Both the position numbers and the translations under genes were made by a program. DNA of 64,000 nucleotides from the NCBI GenBank assembly GCA_947497985.1, contig CANMIX010000002.1, forward strand, positions 62,001 to 126,000. Reading direction: 5' to 3'. Origin of the DNA: an uncultured Paracoccaceae bacterium (GTDB lineage: Bacteria > Pseudomonadota > Alphaproteobacteria > Rhodobacterales > Rhodobacteraceae). Below, piece after piece: positions 25,412 to 35,331 of this stretch; the first letter of the stretch is position 1, and the number at the start of each line of letters is the position of its first letter. The notes under the pieces are model-generated. The model was not told where the DNA came from. It searched no databases and worked only from the letters and a program-made list of their open reading frames with translations.

Positions 25412-27532
25412 ATGTTGGAGTCCATGCCCGGTGACCTGTTTCAACCGGGTGACCTTCTGAACAATACTTATCGGATTGAAGGGCTATTGGGTCGCGGAGG
25501 CACCTCTGACGTCTACAAAGCCCGGTCCGAGATTTCCGGTAACCTTGTCGCGGTCAAAGTGCTGAAACGTGAACACGCCGCCAATGAGGATTTTCATGTC
25601 CTCATGGCGCGTGAAGAAAACATCCGTGAAATCCGCCACGCAGCCGTGGTGCGCTATTCCGAAAACCACCGCACCCCGGACGGACATATTTATCTGTTGA
25701 TGGATTTTGTCGACGGTCCCGCGCTGGACAAAAAGCTGCGACAGGGCCCGATGGAGATGGAGGATCTAATGATCATCTGTCGCCGCGTCGCCCAAGGTCT
25801 AGAAGCCGCCCATCTGCGAAACATCGTGCACCGCGATCTGAGCCCGGACAATATCATCCTGCGCGACGGCAACCCAGCCGAAGCCGTGATTATCGATTTC
25901 GGAATTGCCAAGGATACAAATCCGGGTGCCCAAACCATTGTTGGCAATGAATTTGCCGGAAAATACTCTTACGCAGCCCCGGAACAGCTGAGCGGTCAGA
26001 CCGATGCGCGTTCTGACATCTACTCGCTCGGCGCGTTGATCTTGGCGAATTTCCGGGGCGCGGCACCGAAACTCGGCAACAACCCGATGGAAGTTGTCGA
26101 GAACAAGCAGAGCCCGTTGGACACGGACGCAGTTCCGGAGCCACTGAAAACTCTGATCGAACGCATGTGCGCGCCCAATCCAGATGATCGGTTCCAATCC
26201 GCGGCTGAGGTGGTGCAATTCATTGACAACCCCACCGCCGATCCCGAACCAGACCTCCTTGAAGAAGCGACAATTATAGTCCCGCAATCCGCGACCAAAA
26301 CCACACCAAAACCAGATACTGAGCCACAGCCAAAATCACGTGCGCCACTGGTGGCGATCATTGCTGTTGCGGTGTTCGGCGGTGGGGCTGCTGCGTTCTT
26401 TTCCGGTGCGCTGGACGGTGTCTTGGGGCCAAAACTGCCTGATGCGGATCCCTTTGCACTCGTCGTCGAGAAAATTGATGGAACGATCTCCGCCAGCGGC
26501 TTTGTCCCAGACAATCGGATCCTGACCACCCTGTCGGAACAATCTGGCCAAGCTGATTTGACGATCGCAAACGGTGATATCGCCGACAGCTGGAGTGTCG
26601 ATCTTGAAACTGTTCTGGCTGCGGTCTCTCCTTTTCCGGCCTGGAAGCTGAGCCTGTCTGGAAATTCCGGCACGCTCACGGCCTCCACAACGGATGCAAC
26701 ACAAGCCGCTATGTTGGAACAGGCCTTTGGTGGCCGTCTTCCAGGTGCCCTTGACGGCCCGGTTGAAGTGGCGTTTGAACTGCCAGTTTTACCAGCACAG
26801 GCTGTGTCCGACATTCTGAAAGACCATGCCGATTGCGGCCCTCTCACGGTGAACGCGCCGCTGTCCACGGCAGGTTATTCACCCGATGAAAGCTTGCAGA
26901 TCAAAGGACCGGTGGCGGATACAGCCACCCGCGTCACCCTGTTTGATGCATTGCGCGCGCAGGCAGATGACCGGCAGATAATTCTGGACGTGGAAGTCTT
27001 GAACGCCGCCCTTTGTGTTGTTGAACAACATCTGCCCAAAGCGCCGGTCGGCCCTGTTGATGTGACCTTTTCCGTCGGCGGTGAAGGCACGCCAAACCCA
27101 TCGGGGCGCTTTTATGTGGGCGAAAACCCGGTGATTGATGTGGTTTTGCCCAGCAATCTGACGGATGGATTTTTGACAGTGTCGATCCTGGATGTTTCGG
27201 GCAATGTCTTTCACCTGTTACCCAATATAAACCGACCCGAAAATGCGGTGGAAAATCTGCGGGACGGCCGCTCTGGTGAGGTCCCGGTCAGGGTTGCTTT
27301 TGATCTGCAGGAAGCTGCGGCAAACGGTGGGATTGCTTTTCAGGTGGACGATAGCTCGCTCGGGAAAAGCAAAATTCTGGTGCTCCATTCCAACGCACCG
27401 CTGTTTGAAGGTCTGCGCCCAACCACCGAAAGCGCAACCGGCTTTGCCGAAGCGTTGAAAGAAAGCTCAGATGCGGATGTTGGCCGGATCACATCCCTCA
27501 ACACGCAGATGCTGGTCACCGCCAATCCCTAA
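25412..27532 (+). CDS. ppkA: T6SS-linked transmembrane Ser/Thr protein kinase, PpkA-like
   Basis: 706 residues. The cytoplasmic kinase domain (about 20-275) has a glycine loop LGRGGTSDV, Lys49, HRDLSPDN (140-147) and DFG (162-164). One transmembrane helix lies at 311-331, followed by a periplasmic region. That region contains a Cys-bounded BON-like segment (about 475-540) and a DUF4384-like domain (about 545-690: SILDVSGNVFHLLPN). In known T6SS, PpkA phosphorylates the FHA protein and triggers firing; PppA and FHA genes are on the facing strand. It is convergent with pppA (4-base overlap). An alternative start at Met5 (25424) has GGAG upstream. Confidence 0.9.
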   Translation: MLESMPGDLFQPGDLLNNTYRIEGLLGRGGTSDVYKARSEISGNLVAVKVLKREHAANEDFHVLMAREENIREIRHAAVVRYSENHRTPDGHIYLLMDFVDGPALDKKLRQGPMEMEDLMIICRRVAQGLEAAHLRNIVHRDLSPDNIILRDGNPAEAVIIDFGIAKDTNPGAQTIVGNEFAGKYSYAAPEQLSGQTDARSDIYSLGALILANFRGAAPKLGNNPMEVVENKQSPLDTDAVPEPLKTLIERMCAPNPDDRFQSAAEVVQFIDNPTADPEPDLLEEATIIVPQSATKTTPKPDTEPQPKSRAPLVAIIAVAVFGGGAAAFFSGALDGVLGPKLPDADPFALVVEKIDGTISASGFVPDNRILTTLSEQSGQADLTIANGDIADSWSVDLETVLAAVSPFPAWKLSLSGNSGTLTASTTDATQAAMLEQAFGGRLPGALDGPVEVAFELPVLPAQAVSDILKDHADCGPLTVNAPLSTAGYSPDESLQIKGPVADTATRVTLFDALRAQADDRQIILDVEVLNAALCVVEQHLPKAPVGPVDVTFSVGGEGTPNPSGRFYVGENPVIDVVLPSNLTDGFLTVSILDVSGNVFHLLPNINRPENAVENLRDGRSGEVPVRVAFDLQEAAANGGIAFQVDDSSLGKSKILVLHSNAPLFEGLRPTTESATGFAEALKESSDADVGRITSLNTQMLVTANP

Positions 27533-28251
27533 AGCACGTCCACCACAATGATCGATATATTGTCGGCTCCGCCTCCCGTTAGCGCGACTTGCATCAGTTG
27601 ATCGCCAACGGTTTCAAGGCTGGCACCGCTCAATACATCCTGCAACATTGCCTCGGTGGTGTATTTGGTCAGCCCATCTGAACAGATCAGGAAACGGTCA
27701 CCAGACTGGGTTTCGCCTCGGATCTTGTCAATCTCGACCACGTCACCAACCCCGACCGCGCGGGTAATGGCGTTGGATTGCGGGTGTTGGTCGGCCTCGT
27801 CCCAGGTCATCTGCCCCGCCAAAACATAGGCCGCAACGGCTGAATGATCAGTGGTGAGCATCTCAACCTGTCCATCACGCAGCCGATAAATCCGACTGTC
27901 GCCCGCCCAAAGCGCCACGAAATGACCGGGCACCATCAGCAACGCAGCGACCGTTGCGCCAATCGTACCGCCTCCCCTGCGCTCTGCCTCTTGAATGATT
28001 GCGGCATGCGCCGCTTGAATGGCGTCGCGCAGGGCATGCATGCGTGCGGTGGGGTCCAAGCCGACCGCGATTGTGGCGACGCTGTCTGCAATCAATCGGC
28101 TTGCGAAATCACCTGCGTCATGGCCGCCCATTCCATCTGCAACCAGCCAAATGTCGTGATCCGGCAGGGCAAGAACCGCATCTTCATTCACTTTGCGCAC
28201 CAAGCCCGTATGGGTCTGAGCAGTATAGCGAAAATCACGTTGGTTGGTCAT
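27529..28251 (-). CDS. pppA: PP2C-family protein phosphatase, PppA-like
   Basis: 240 residues. Metal-dependent Ser/Thr phosphatase with VNEDAVL, VADGMGGHDAG, GDSRIYRLRDG, ICSDGLTKYT and DNISIIVVDV. It is expected to reverse PpkA phosphorylation of the FHA protein. The ATG at 28251 overlaps the tagF stop by ATGA; the frame extends seven codons upstream only to a TTG. It is the last gene of the long minus-strand T6SS run. Confidence 0.92.
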   Translation of the reverse strand: MTNQRDFRYTAQTHTGLVRKVNEDAVLALPDHDIWLVADGMGGHDAGDFASRLIADSVATIAVGLDPTARMHALRDAIQAAHAAIIQEAERRGGGTIGATVAALLMVPGHFVALWAGDSRIYRLRDGQVEMLTTDHSAVAAYVLAGQMTWDEADQHPQSNAITRAVGVGDVVEIDKIRGETQSGDRFLICSDGLTKYTTEAMLQDVLSGASLETVGDQLMQVALTGGGADNISIIVVDVL

Positions 28252-28931
28252 AACGGTGGCGCCTCCCTCCAAATGGGAGCATGCATGTCAAACAAGGCCA
28301 TGGCCATGGGCCCCCGTGGCAATCCCGGACAGGCAAGCATACGTGGCACCCCGTCCAAAACCGCACTCCAAATCGCGGCTTCGGGCATTGTTTTTGCCAT
28401 CAGTTGACCCGCTAGGATCCGCGCCAGACTGTCCCCCGCCGCAATCCCGGTCACCACAATGTTTCCCCCGCTACCCCGCACAGGCGGCACATCCGGCAAA
28501 GCCAGAGGGGGGATGCGGGACAGGCCTTCTCCCAATCGTTCCAATGTCGTGTCGTCTTCTAGCGCCATCAACGCCAGGTCTTCCAGCTTTTCGAAAAGCG
28601 GGTTTGCGCCCAGATGATCGGCCGAGGCAGGTCCGGCGGTGGAGACCGCCTGGACCAACGTCAAAGGAAACCGACGCCCAACCCGATCCACCGATGGCAT
28701 CAAAACGCCCACAAGCTTGTCAGCGCCCGCGATATCACGCGGCAGTGTGAACCGCCAAATCGGAGCGGACATGTAATGCGCGTCAAAACCAGTGCCATAG
28801 ACGGACTGCGCCTCGGACAGGGTCTCTTGCAACCAGGCGTCCCAAACCCGCACAAAACCGTTGGGTGGCGACAAGCGAAAGAAATCACCGACCGCGGGAA
28901 TTTTGCCGTATGCTCCGAAACCTCGCACCAT
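28248..28931 (-). CDS. tagF: T6SS-associated protein TagF (ImpM family)
   Basis: 227 residues with the ImpM/TagF signature GAYGKIPAVGDFFRL near the N-terminus, then APIWRFTLPRDIAG...GVLMPSVDRVGRRFPLTLV. TagF is a post-translational repressor of T6SS in other species, acting together with the PpkA/PppA pathway. The start overlaps the tssM stop (TAATG). No ribosome site is visible, so translation is probably coupled. Confidence 0.92.
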   Translation of the reverse strand: MVRGFGAYGKIPAVGDFFRLSPPNGFVRVWDAWLQETLSEAQSVYGTGFDAHYMSAPIWRFTLPRDIAGADKLVGVLMPSVDRVGRRFPLTLVQAVSTAGPASADHLGANPLFEKLEDLALMALEDDTTLERLGEGLSRIPPLALPDVPPVRGSGGNIVVTGIAAGDSLARILAGQLMAKTMPEAAIWSAVLDGVPRMLACPGLPRGPMAMALFDMHAPIWREAPPL

Positions 28932-31900
28932 TACATCGACTTGGGGCAGCTGAATTTCGCCATGGCCGGCAGGGCGAATGGATTGACCACGGACCCGGAT
29001 TGCAGCTCAAACAAGGCAAGCCGTCCACCAACGCGGAAATTCACCCGGCGGCGGTCTGACACATTGGTGCGGCGCACTTCGGCGGCGTCCAACAGCCTGA
29101 ACCAAGCCCAAGGTCCATCTCGCGACAGAGTGCTTTCGGCGTCACGTTTATCCGGCAACAGAGAAATCCGCGCCAGACCAACCGAACCCGGCCAGGTCAC
29201 TGCGACCGGCGTGGGCTGACCATCCTTATGGGCATAGCTCACTTTGGCGCCGTCGATTTCAAGCGCAACTTCCTTGGCCTTGGGATCCAGTGCCTTGGGC
29301 GTGATCTGGAACTGCACCTTGGGCGCGGCAGCCCCGGCAAAAAACGCATCGCGAATTTCGGCGGCGTATTGCATCTGTTGCAGGACTGCAGGGCTGATGC
29401 CTAGATCCACATCGTTAACCCGTTTCCACGTCCACGGGCGGCTACGGGTATCGATATGTTTGAGCAGGTTGTCGTCAACAAAGGCATCGATCAGCCCGCC
29501 CGGCGCAAACAGTTTGGAGAAATCCGCCATCGCCACATCGGCCCGTGCACGCCGGTTGAACGGGTAACGATTGTCCAATGCCTTCTCACAAAACGGCAGT
29601 ACATTGGCCTGCCAGCTCGCATTGATCGAGGCGCGCGTGCCCTCAGATGTGATCCCTGATGACCCCACGGTGATCTGCTTGGCCCAGCGTTGCAACGGCC
29701 CATCCACCCGGGCGGCGGCCTGTTGGAACTGCAACAAGGCCTGCCCACCTTCGCCAGATGTGATGCCACTGAACGACATCTTGTTCAGCTCTTGATAGAC
29801 CAACTGCAGCGACCCCATCAGATCATCCAATTGGGAGGGCTGTTGTTCAGGTCGAGCCACCAGATCGTGCAGCCACTGGAAACGATCCTCGACATATTGG
29901 CCCGGCGTCTGTGGCGGATCACCGGGTGCGTTTTGCGCTGAATCCACCAATGCTTCCAATAGGATCTGCGCCTCTACACTCAGGACCGAACGCGCCTCGA
30001 TTGCGGCTACGCTGGACACACCATCATTGATCGCACCGGAATCCAGCAACGAACGGTCTTCGGTCAACCGGGTTTCGTTTGAAACCGCCGTCAGGATATT
30101 CTTGATCGGTGACGTCGGACCGGACAGCACGTTGGTGACTTCAACTGCGTGGCTTAGGGACTCCAATGGGATGATGTCGATATCGCCTAGGATCTGGTCA
30201 TAGCGTGTCACGAAGTCATTGTAATAAAGGTCCAACACATCGCGGCTGAGCGCGATCAGAACAGCTTGGCTCTGGCTGTCTTCGGCGGCTTTGCCCAGAA
30301 CCCAGCTTTCGCGTTGTACCCGTTTGGCGACGCTAACCGCTTCGGGCAGAAAGACATTGTTGAACCCATCATAGGTGAAAATGCCCTCGATCCCATTGTT
30401 CAGCGCCTTGCCAGAACTGCGCACCAGCGCGCGTTTGACGGAAGGGCCGCCAATCTCGGTCAGACGCCATTTCGGCAGGCTCGTCGCTTTGGTGGAATTG
30501 ATGATCCCTGTATAAACCCGCTGGGCCAATGGCATTTCCGACAGGATGTCCTGCGCCTGTTGAATCAAGGGACCGTTCAACGCAACCTCTTGCATCGGTT
30601 GGTCCAACAACGCTTCAAGATGGGCCATCAGATCATCGCGCAGGGTGATCCGCGCCGCACCGGGGTATTGCACCAGCTCCCAATCGATCCGCAGCCATTC
30701 CTTAACCAGGTCCGGATTCATCGGTCCTTGAAGACCCAGCATCAGATAAATTTTGAGCGCTTCATACAGAACGTCTGGATTGTTCACATTGGCCGAGATC
30801 TGCTCTTCCAGACGGACCAAAAGACGTGGAAGCAGGCGTTGGTTCAAGGCGGCGCGATAGGTCTGCGCGGCTTGCGTCCCAATGACATCGCCCTGATACA
30901 GGCCATAGGTCATCGCGCGCGCCGGTTTTGGTGTTGCCACAACTGGATTGCCGGGCATGTCGCGCAAAATGTTTAGCGCATCTACCACCGGCACCAGATC
31001 CGTGTCGCCAATCGGGCTTGGTGGCAGAGTTGCAGCGGCAGCCTGGAACGCATCCAGCTGTTCGCCTACGTTTTCGGTAAATTCAGCGTTCTTCAGGTAG
31101 GAATTCACCCACAACCCGCCCGTCAGCAGCGAGACAAGTACAGTTGCGGTAATCGCAGCACGACGTGTCCAGCGATAGCGGCGCTCCACGCGGTCATCCG
31201 CAGAGACCAAGCCCGCCTCGGGGAACATGACCCCCTCAAACAGACGTGTCAGGAAATACGAGCGGCCCGACCCGCTGCCGGTGCCAATCGCTTGGCGCCC
31301 AATGCCAAAAGTCTGCGCCATACCCAGCATCAGACGGTCAATCGGCGTGCCTTCCTGCGTGCCGGACGTGAAATAAATCCCACGCAGCATCTGACGGCGT
31401 TCGAATTTGTTGTCCTGGAACACTTCGTTCAAAAAATCACGCGCGACGCCACGCATCGAGGCCACCTGCGCCGGGAAACCGGCCACCAATGCACGGCGCT
31501 GGGGATCGGTCTCCACCTGCATCTTTTCCAATAGCTGCGCGTTCAACTGCCCCAAAAGACCAGCGAACTCTTCGTCAAACCGTGCAATGGGGCCAGTGTC
31601 TGATTTGCCCTTGGGCAGATCAAGCGTAAAACCCCAGACCTGTTCACGGTCTTCTTTGCCCAGAATGTCAAAATACTCCTGAAAACCGGCAATCAGATCG
31701 GCCTTGGTGAAGAGGACATAGACCGGGAAGCGCACGCCCAGTTCTTCGCGCAACTCAGACAAACGTCGACGGATGGCCTGTGCATGGGACTTCTGGGTAA
31801 TCTCGTCCTGCAACGACAGATCCGACAGTGAAATCGCAATCATCGCGCCATTGATCGGCTGGCGTTTGCGGTATTTCTTGAGCAGACCAAGGAAACCAAC

Positions 31901-32500
31901 CCAGGCCGCATTATCACCTTCGGCGTCGCTGTCTTGGGTCGTATACCGTCCTGCAGTGTCGATCAGAACCGCGTTATTGGTGAACCACCAATCGCAGTTT
32001 CGGGTGCCGCCAATACCGCCAACCGCGGCCTTGCCCATCTTGTCCGCCAATGGAAACTGCAGGCCGGAATTGACAATCGCTGTGGTCTTACCGGCGCCGG
32101 GAGGGCCAATAATCACATACCACGGCAGTTCTTTTAGATGGCGGCGACCGTTTTTGGATTTGCGCAGCTCGGACATCGCTGTTTTGAATTTCCCGCGCAG
32201 CTCTACCAGCTCTTCGGCCCATTCATCATCGTCTTGGGTGTCCACCGCCTCAACGATCTCTTCGGTCATTGCCGTGTCGCGTTTGCGGCGCACCAAGAAT
32301 ACCGTCAGCAGGATCGCAAGGATCAGGAACCACACCACGCCAATCGCGACAACACGTGCGATCATCCCGTCAAAGGGACGCCAGTCATCGCTGCCAATAA
32401 AGGGCGCAAAAAACCAGATACAGCAGGACAGAACAACCGCCAGCAAGATCATCACGGTGTAGATCGAGCGGAAGAAAGGAATGATAAAACGCCTTAGCAT
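28931..32500 (-). CDS. tssM: T6SS membrane complex protein TssM (IcmF/VasK)
   Basis: 1189 residues. Two N-terminal transmembrane helices (about 9-32 and 43-68) precede a cytoplasmic NTPase-like domain with Walker A GPPGAGKTTAIVNSG. A third transmembrane helix near 445-465 (AAITATVLVSLLTGGLWVNSYL) leads to the large periplasmic part, ending with the TssM C-terminal domain. It forms the trans-envelope channel with TssL. It overlaps tssL by TAATG and tagF by TAATG. Confidence 0.96.
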   Translation of the reverse strand: MLRRFIIPFFRSIYTVMILLAVVLSCCIWFFAPFIGSDDWRPFDGMIARVVAIGVVWFLILAILLTVFLVRRKRDTAMTEEIVEAVDTQDDDEWAEELVELRGKFKTAMSELRKSKNGRRHLKELPWYVIIGPPGAGKTTAIVNSGLQFPLADKMGKAAVGGIGGTRNCDWWFTNNAVLIDTAGRYTTQDSDAEGDNAAWVGFLGLLKKYRKRQPINGAMIAISLSDLSLQDEITQKSHAQAIRRRLSELREELGVRFPVYVLFTKADLIAGFQEYFDILGKEDREQVWGFTLDLPKGKSDTGPIARFDEEFAGLLGQLNAQLLEKMQVETDPQRRALVAGFPAQVASMRGVARDFLNEVFQDNKFERRQMLRGIYFTSGTQEGTPIDRLMLGMAQTFGIGRQAIGTGSGSGRSYFLTRLFEGVMFPEAGLVSADDRVERRYRWTRRAAITATVLVSLLTGGLWVNSYLKNAEFTENVGEQLDAFQAAAATLPPSPIGDTDLVPVVDALNILRDMPGNPVVATPKPARAMTYGLYQGDVIGTQAAQTYRAALNQRLLPRLLVRLEEQISANVNNPDVLYEALKIYLMLGLQGPMNPDLVKEWLRIDWELVQYPGAARITLRDDLMAHLEALLDQPMQEVALNGPLIQQAQDILSEMPLAQRVYTGIINSTKATSLPKWRLTEIGGPSVKRALVRSSGKALNNGIEGIFTYDGFNNVFLPEAVSVAKRVQRESWVLGKAAEDSQSQAVLIALSRDVLDLYYNDFVTRYDQILGDIDIIPLESLSHAVEVTNVLSGPTSPIKNILTAVSNETRLTEDRSLLDSGAINDGVSSVAAIEARSVLSVEAQILLEALVDSAQNAPGDPPQTPGQYVEDRFQWLHDLVARPEQQPSQLDDLMGSLQLVYQELNKMSFSGITSGEGGQALLQFQQAAARVDGPLQRWAKQITVGSSGITSEGTRASINASWQANVLPFCEKALDNRYPFNRRARADVAMADFSKLFAPGGLIDAFVDDNLLKHIDTRSRPWTWKRVNDVDLGISPAVLQQMQYAAEIRDAFFAGAAAPKVQFQITPKALDPKAKEVALEIDGAKVSYAHKDGQPTPVAVTWPGSVGLARISLLPDKRDAESTLSRDGPWAWFRLLDAAEVRRTNVSDRRRVNFRVGGRLALFELQSGSVVNPFALPAMAKFSCPKSM

Positions 32501-33915
32501 TATTCGGCCTCCTGGATCAGCAGAACTTCAATGCGTCGGTTGCGTGCGCGTCCGGCTTTGGTGCCATTGTCGGCAATTGGCTCTTTGTCGGCGCGCCCTT
32601 CGGCTGACAAACGTGCCGGGTCATCGATTACTTTGGCCATGCCCGACATCACCGATTTTGCGCGCGCCAGCGACAGCGCCATATTGGAGGGGAAGCGGGA
32701 TGATCGAATTGGGATATTGTCCGAATGCCCCACCACAATCAGCCGTCCATTTTCATCGTTCAGAGATCGCGCAACCCGGTCCACCGGGTCAACAAACCCG
32801 CGCTGCAACTGATCTGAACCCGACCCAAACATGCCCGATCCAACCAAACGGATGATCAGCGTATTGCCGGATTGGAAAACTTCCACAACGCCATCGGCAA
32901 TCTCGGCCTCTAGGAAGCCCGAGACCTTGGCCACTTGTTCTTCAATCGACGGGGTTGGTGGCGGCGGTGGAGGCGGCGGCGCGCGCCGTTCCAAAACCGC
33001 AACCGGTCCGCTTTCGACAACCGAAAGCTGGCCGACAACATTTTCAGTATCCCGCGACAAAGCCCAGCTTAGGCCCGCGAATTGCAAGGCCAAGACCGTG
33101 CCCAAGACAGCCAGCGTCAACCAGACCAGTCGCCAAGCAGACAGGGCTTTGAACGGTTTATCCAACCCTTTCCATCTGGGGGACAAATCCCGCTCCACAT
33201 TGCCACGCTGGCCACGGATGATCCGAGCCAGACCGGCACGGATCTGCAGGTGCTTTTCACTTCCACCCTGCTCAACACGCAGGCGGCCCTCAAACCCAAG
33301 CGACATGCACATATAAAGGAATTCCAACATGTCGATATTGGTGGCCGGTTCCTTTTCCAGCCGCGCCAACAGATCATAAAACCGATCCCCACCAACCGTT
33401 TCCCGGTGAAACGTGCCAACCATCGACTGCAAACCCCAGGACGATTGCCCGCCCCACGGCGTGTTCAGCACCACATCATCCAACGTCGCACAAAGCGCAT
33501 AGCGCGCGACCTTCACGTTTTGTGCGGTTATTCCGGCCTTCAGCGCGCGGTTCTCAAAGGCGCGCACCTCGGCCACCACGCTTTGGCGCAGTTTATCCGG
33601 GTCCATGTGTTGCGCGCGATTGCGGATCCGGCTGATCAGCGCAAAAAGCGAGGTCGCACAGGCCGTCAGCTGGTTCATCCCCGTCAGCGCCACTTGGGTC
33701 GCTTTGGGCGCGGCAGCTTTGGGCGCAGCCGGAGCCGCAGGTTGCGGCAGTCCAAAAGCGTCCAATTCGGGCGTATCTGCAACAGGCTCCGGTGCCACAG
33801 CAGGTGTTGGCGCAGGCGCCGCAGCGGCAGCAGGACGCCGCCCCCCTGGATTGGGTTTGATCACCGTCTTGTCGGTGTCGCCCGGTTCTGCAAATGGATC
33901 GTCAAAATCAGCCAT
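32500..33915 (-). CDS. tssL: T6SS membrane complex protein TssL with C-terminal OmpA domain
   Basis: 471 residues. A proline/alanine-rich start (1-75) precedes the DotU/IcmH cytoplasmic domain (NTPWGGQSSWGLQSMVGTFHRETVGGDRFYDLL). A transmembrane helix lies near 258-280, then a proline stretch (APPPPPPPPTP). The C-terminal OmpA-like domain has LIVVGHSDNIPIRSSRFPSNMALSLARAKSV and NRRIEVLLI. Such extended TssL proteins anchor the complex to peptidoglycan without TagL. GGGAAG precedes the ATG. Confidence 0.95.
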   Translation of the reverse strand: MADFDDPFAEPGDTDKTVIKPNPGGRRPAAAAAPAPTPAVAPEPVADTPELDAFGLPQPAAPAAPKAAAPKATQVALTGMNQLTACATSLFALISRIRNRAQHMDPDKLRQSVVAEVRAFENRALKAGITAQNVKVARYALCATLDDVVLNTPWGGQSSWGLQSMVGTFHRETVGGDRFYDLLARLEKEPATNIDMLEFLYMCMSLGFEGRLRVEQGGSEKHLQIRAGLARIIRGQRGNVERDLSPRWKGLDKPFKALSAWRLVWLTLAVLGTVLALQFAGLSWALSRDTENVVGQLSVVESGPVAVLERRAPPPPPPPPTPSIEEQVAKVSGFLEAEIADGVVEVFQSGNTLIIRLVGSGMFGSGSDQLQRGFVDPVDRVARSLNDENGRLIVVGHSDNIPIRSSRFPSNMALSLARAKSVMSGMAKVIDDPARLSAEGRADKEPIADNGTKAGRARNRRIEVLLIQEAE

Positions 33916-33927
33916 GCTGCTTCCCGT

Positions 33928-35268
33928 TTACCCGTTCCGAATTGCCCAAAGCTCCATCTTGAGCCCCGGGTATTGCCCAGACACATGGACGGCGATCCCG
34001 CCCGAGGTTGTCATTTTGCCCCAATAGGCATTGTCCGCATCCAGCTCGAAATAGACCACGCCCGCATGATAAGGGATCTGGCGTGGCGCCACCGGCAAAG
34101 GCCTGAGCGTGATGCCCGGCAGGGCCGAATTCACCAGTTGCCGGATTTCCTCGACGGGTCCGATCTTGGTCTGGCCCGCAAAGTGGCGGCGCACGTCTTC
34201 GGCGGGAATATCTGCATCCACTGCCAGCACAAAGCCCGCGTTGCCGATCAACTTGCGATCTGCAATCACCCCGACAGAGATCCCGTATTTGCGCGGCTCC
34301 AGCTTGATCGGGATGGCGCTCTGCTCCAAAACGGCGCTCAGATATTGGCGCAACGTTCGCACAACCGGCGCAAAACAACTGGTCAGATCCGCATGAGTAT
34401 AAGCTGGCAAAACCGGCGCTTGTTTGTCGGCGGCCATGAATGTCGACAATTCGCCCGCCAACATACCGCAAGCGGCAAACAGATCCTCGGGGTGCAGGTT
34501 TTCAACCTGTGCCATATGCCGCACCAACGGCAAGGAACGGTTGACCACGGTCAGCAACATAAAGTCTGAGATATCGGCAACACCACGGGCACCGCCAGCC
34601 TCGGCCAGTCGCCCAGCCAATGCTTCCATCCGGTGCCCCAACAACCCTTCCAGCTCGCGCAGGAACCCGGACAGGGCCGGTGCGGCGCGAATGTCCAGAC
34701 AGGATGGGATAAACGCCTGATCCAGGATGATTTCCTGATCGGCGCGCACTTCGATGATACGGGCGATTGGAATGGCCAGAAGATCCGCAAGGTCATCCAC
34801 CTCCAACGCAAATTGCAACCGCAGTTTGCCCACGTCAATCTCAACCGGTTTCATCTCGGATGAGGTGACATCGGTCACCTCTTGCGTTGCCGGGCGCAGG
34901 CGGCTGGCAGACCGTTCGGTACCGCTCAGGTCGACCTCAACGGCGCCCTGGCGGCGTTGCGGCACCGTCAGGTAAATCACGCAATCCTTGACCGTTTGCG
35001 GCACTTCCAGCGCCGGGGGATGTGCATCCGCCATCGGCACCCGAAACACGGTGCCATCATGGGTCAGCCCCTCGCAGGATTTCACCGCAAACTGGCCGAT
35101 TTTGAGCGCTTCGTGGTCAATCTCAAGCGCGGTGACACCCCAGGCATAGGGGCGGATGCGCCGCGCCAACCCGGAAATCAAACCCTCGGCATAACGGTCC
35201 TGCTGCTGCAGGTGATGAGGTTGCAAAAACAACCCTTCGGTCCAAAGCACCTTGCTGTCCCAGGACAA
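33928..35268 (-). CDS. tssK: T6SS baseplate protein TssK
   Basis: 446 residues. The family N-terminus SWDSKVLWTEGLFLQPHHLQQQDRY is clear, as are RIRPYAWGV and LPPAL-like segments. TssK connects the baseplate to the membrane complex. The start is the TTG at 35268, chosen because AAGGAG lies six bases upstream and the family begins here. A longer frame to 35316 adds 16 unrelated residues. Confidence 0.95.
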   Translation of the reverse strand: MSWDSKVLWTEGLFLQPHHLQQQDRYAEGLISGLARRIRPYAWGVTALEIDHEALKIGQFAVKSCEGLTHDGTVFRVPMADAHPPALEVPQTVKDCVIYLTVPQRRQGAVEVDLSGTERSASRLRPATQEVTDVTSSEMKPVEIDVGKLRLQFALEVDDLADLLAIPIARIIEVRADQEIILDQAFIPSCLDIRAAPALSGFLRELEGLLGHRMEALAGRLAEAGGARGVADISDFMLLTVVNRSLPLVRHMAQVENLHPEDLFAACGMLAGELSTFMAADKQAPVLPAYTHADLTSCFAPVVRTLRQYLSAVLEQSAIPIKLEPRKYGISVGVIADRKLIGNAGFVLAVDADIPAEDVRRHFAGQTKIGPVEEIRQLVNSALPGITLRPLPVAPRQIPYHAGVVYFELDADNAYWGKMTTSGGIAVHVSGQYPGLKMELWAIRNG

Positions 35269-35274
35269 ATGCCT

Positions 35275-35280
35275 CTCCTT
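35275..35280 (-). promoter_or_regulatory. Ribosome-binding site deciding the tssK TTG start
   Basis: AAGGAG on the minus strand lies six bases ahead of TTG at 35268. The upstream in-frame start at 35316 lacks one. Confidence 0.65.
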
Positions 35281-35331
35281 CTCTTTGGGGTGCAATCCGC
35301 ACCCAAACTCCCACACGGCTTAGGCCGCGCC

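Noticed and set aside
33082-34569. Plus-strand open frame (about 495 codons) opposite tssL and tssK
   Set aside because: It runs antisense across two well-supported genes and has no recognisable domain.
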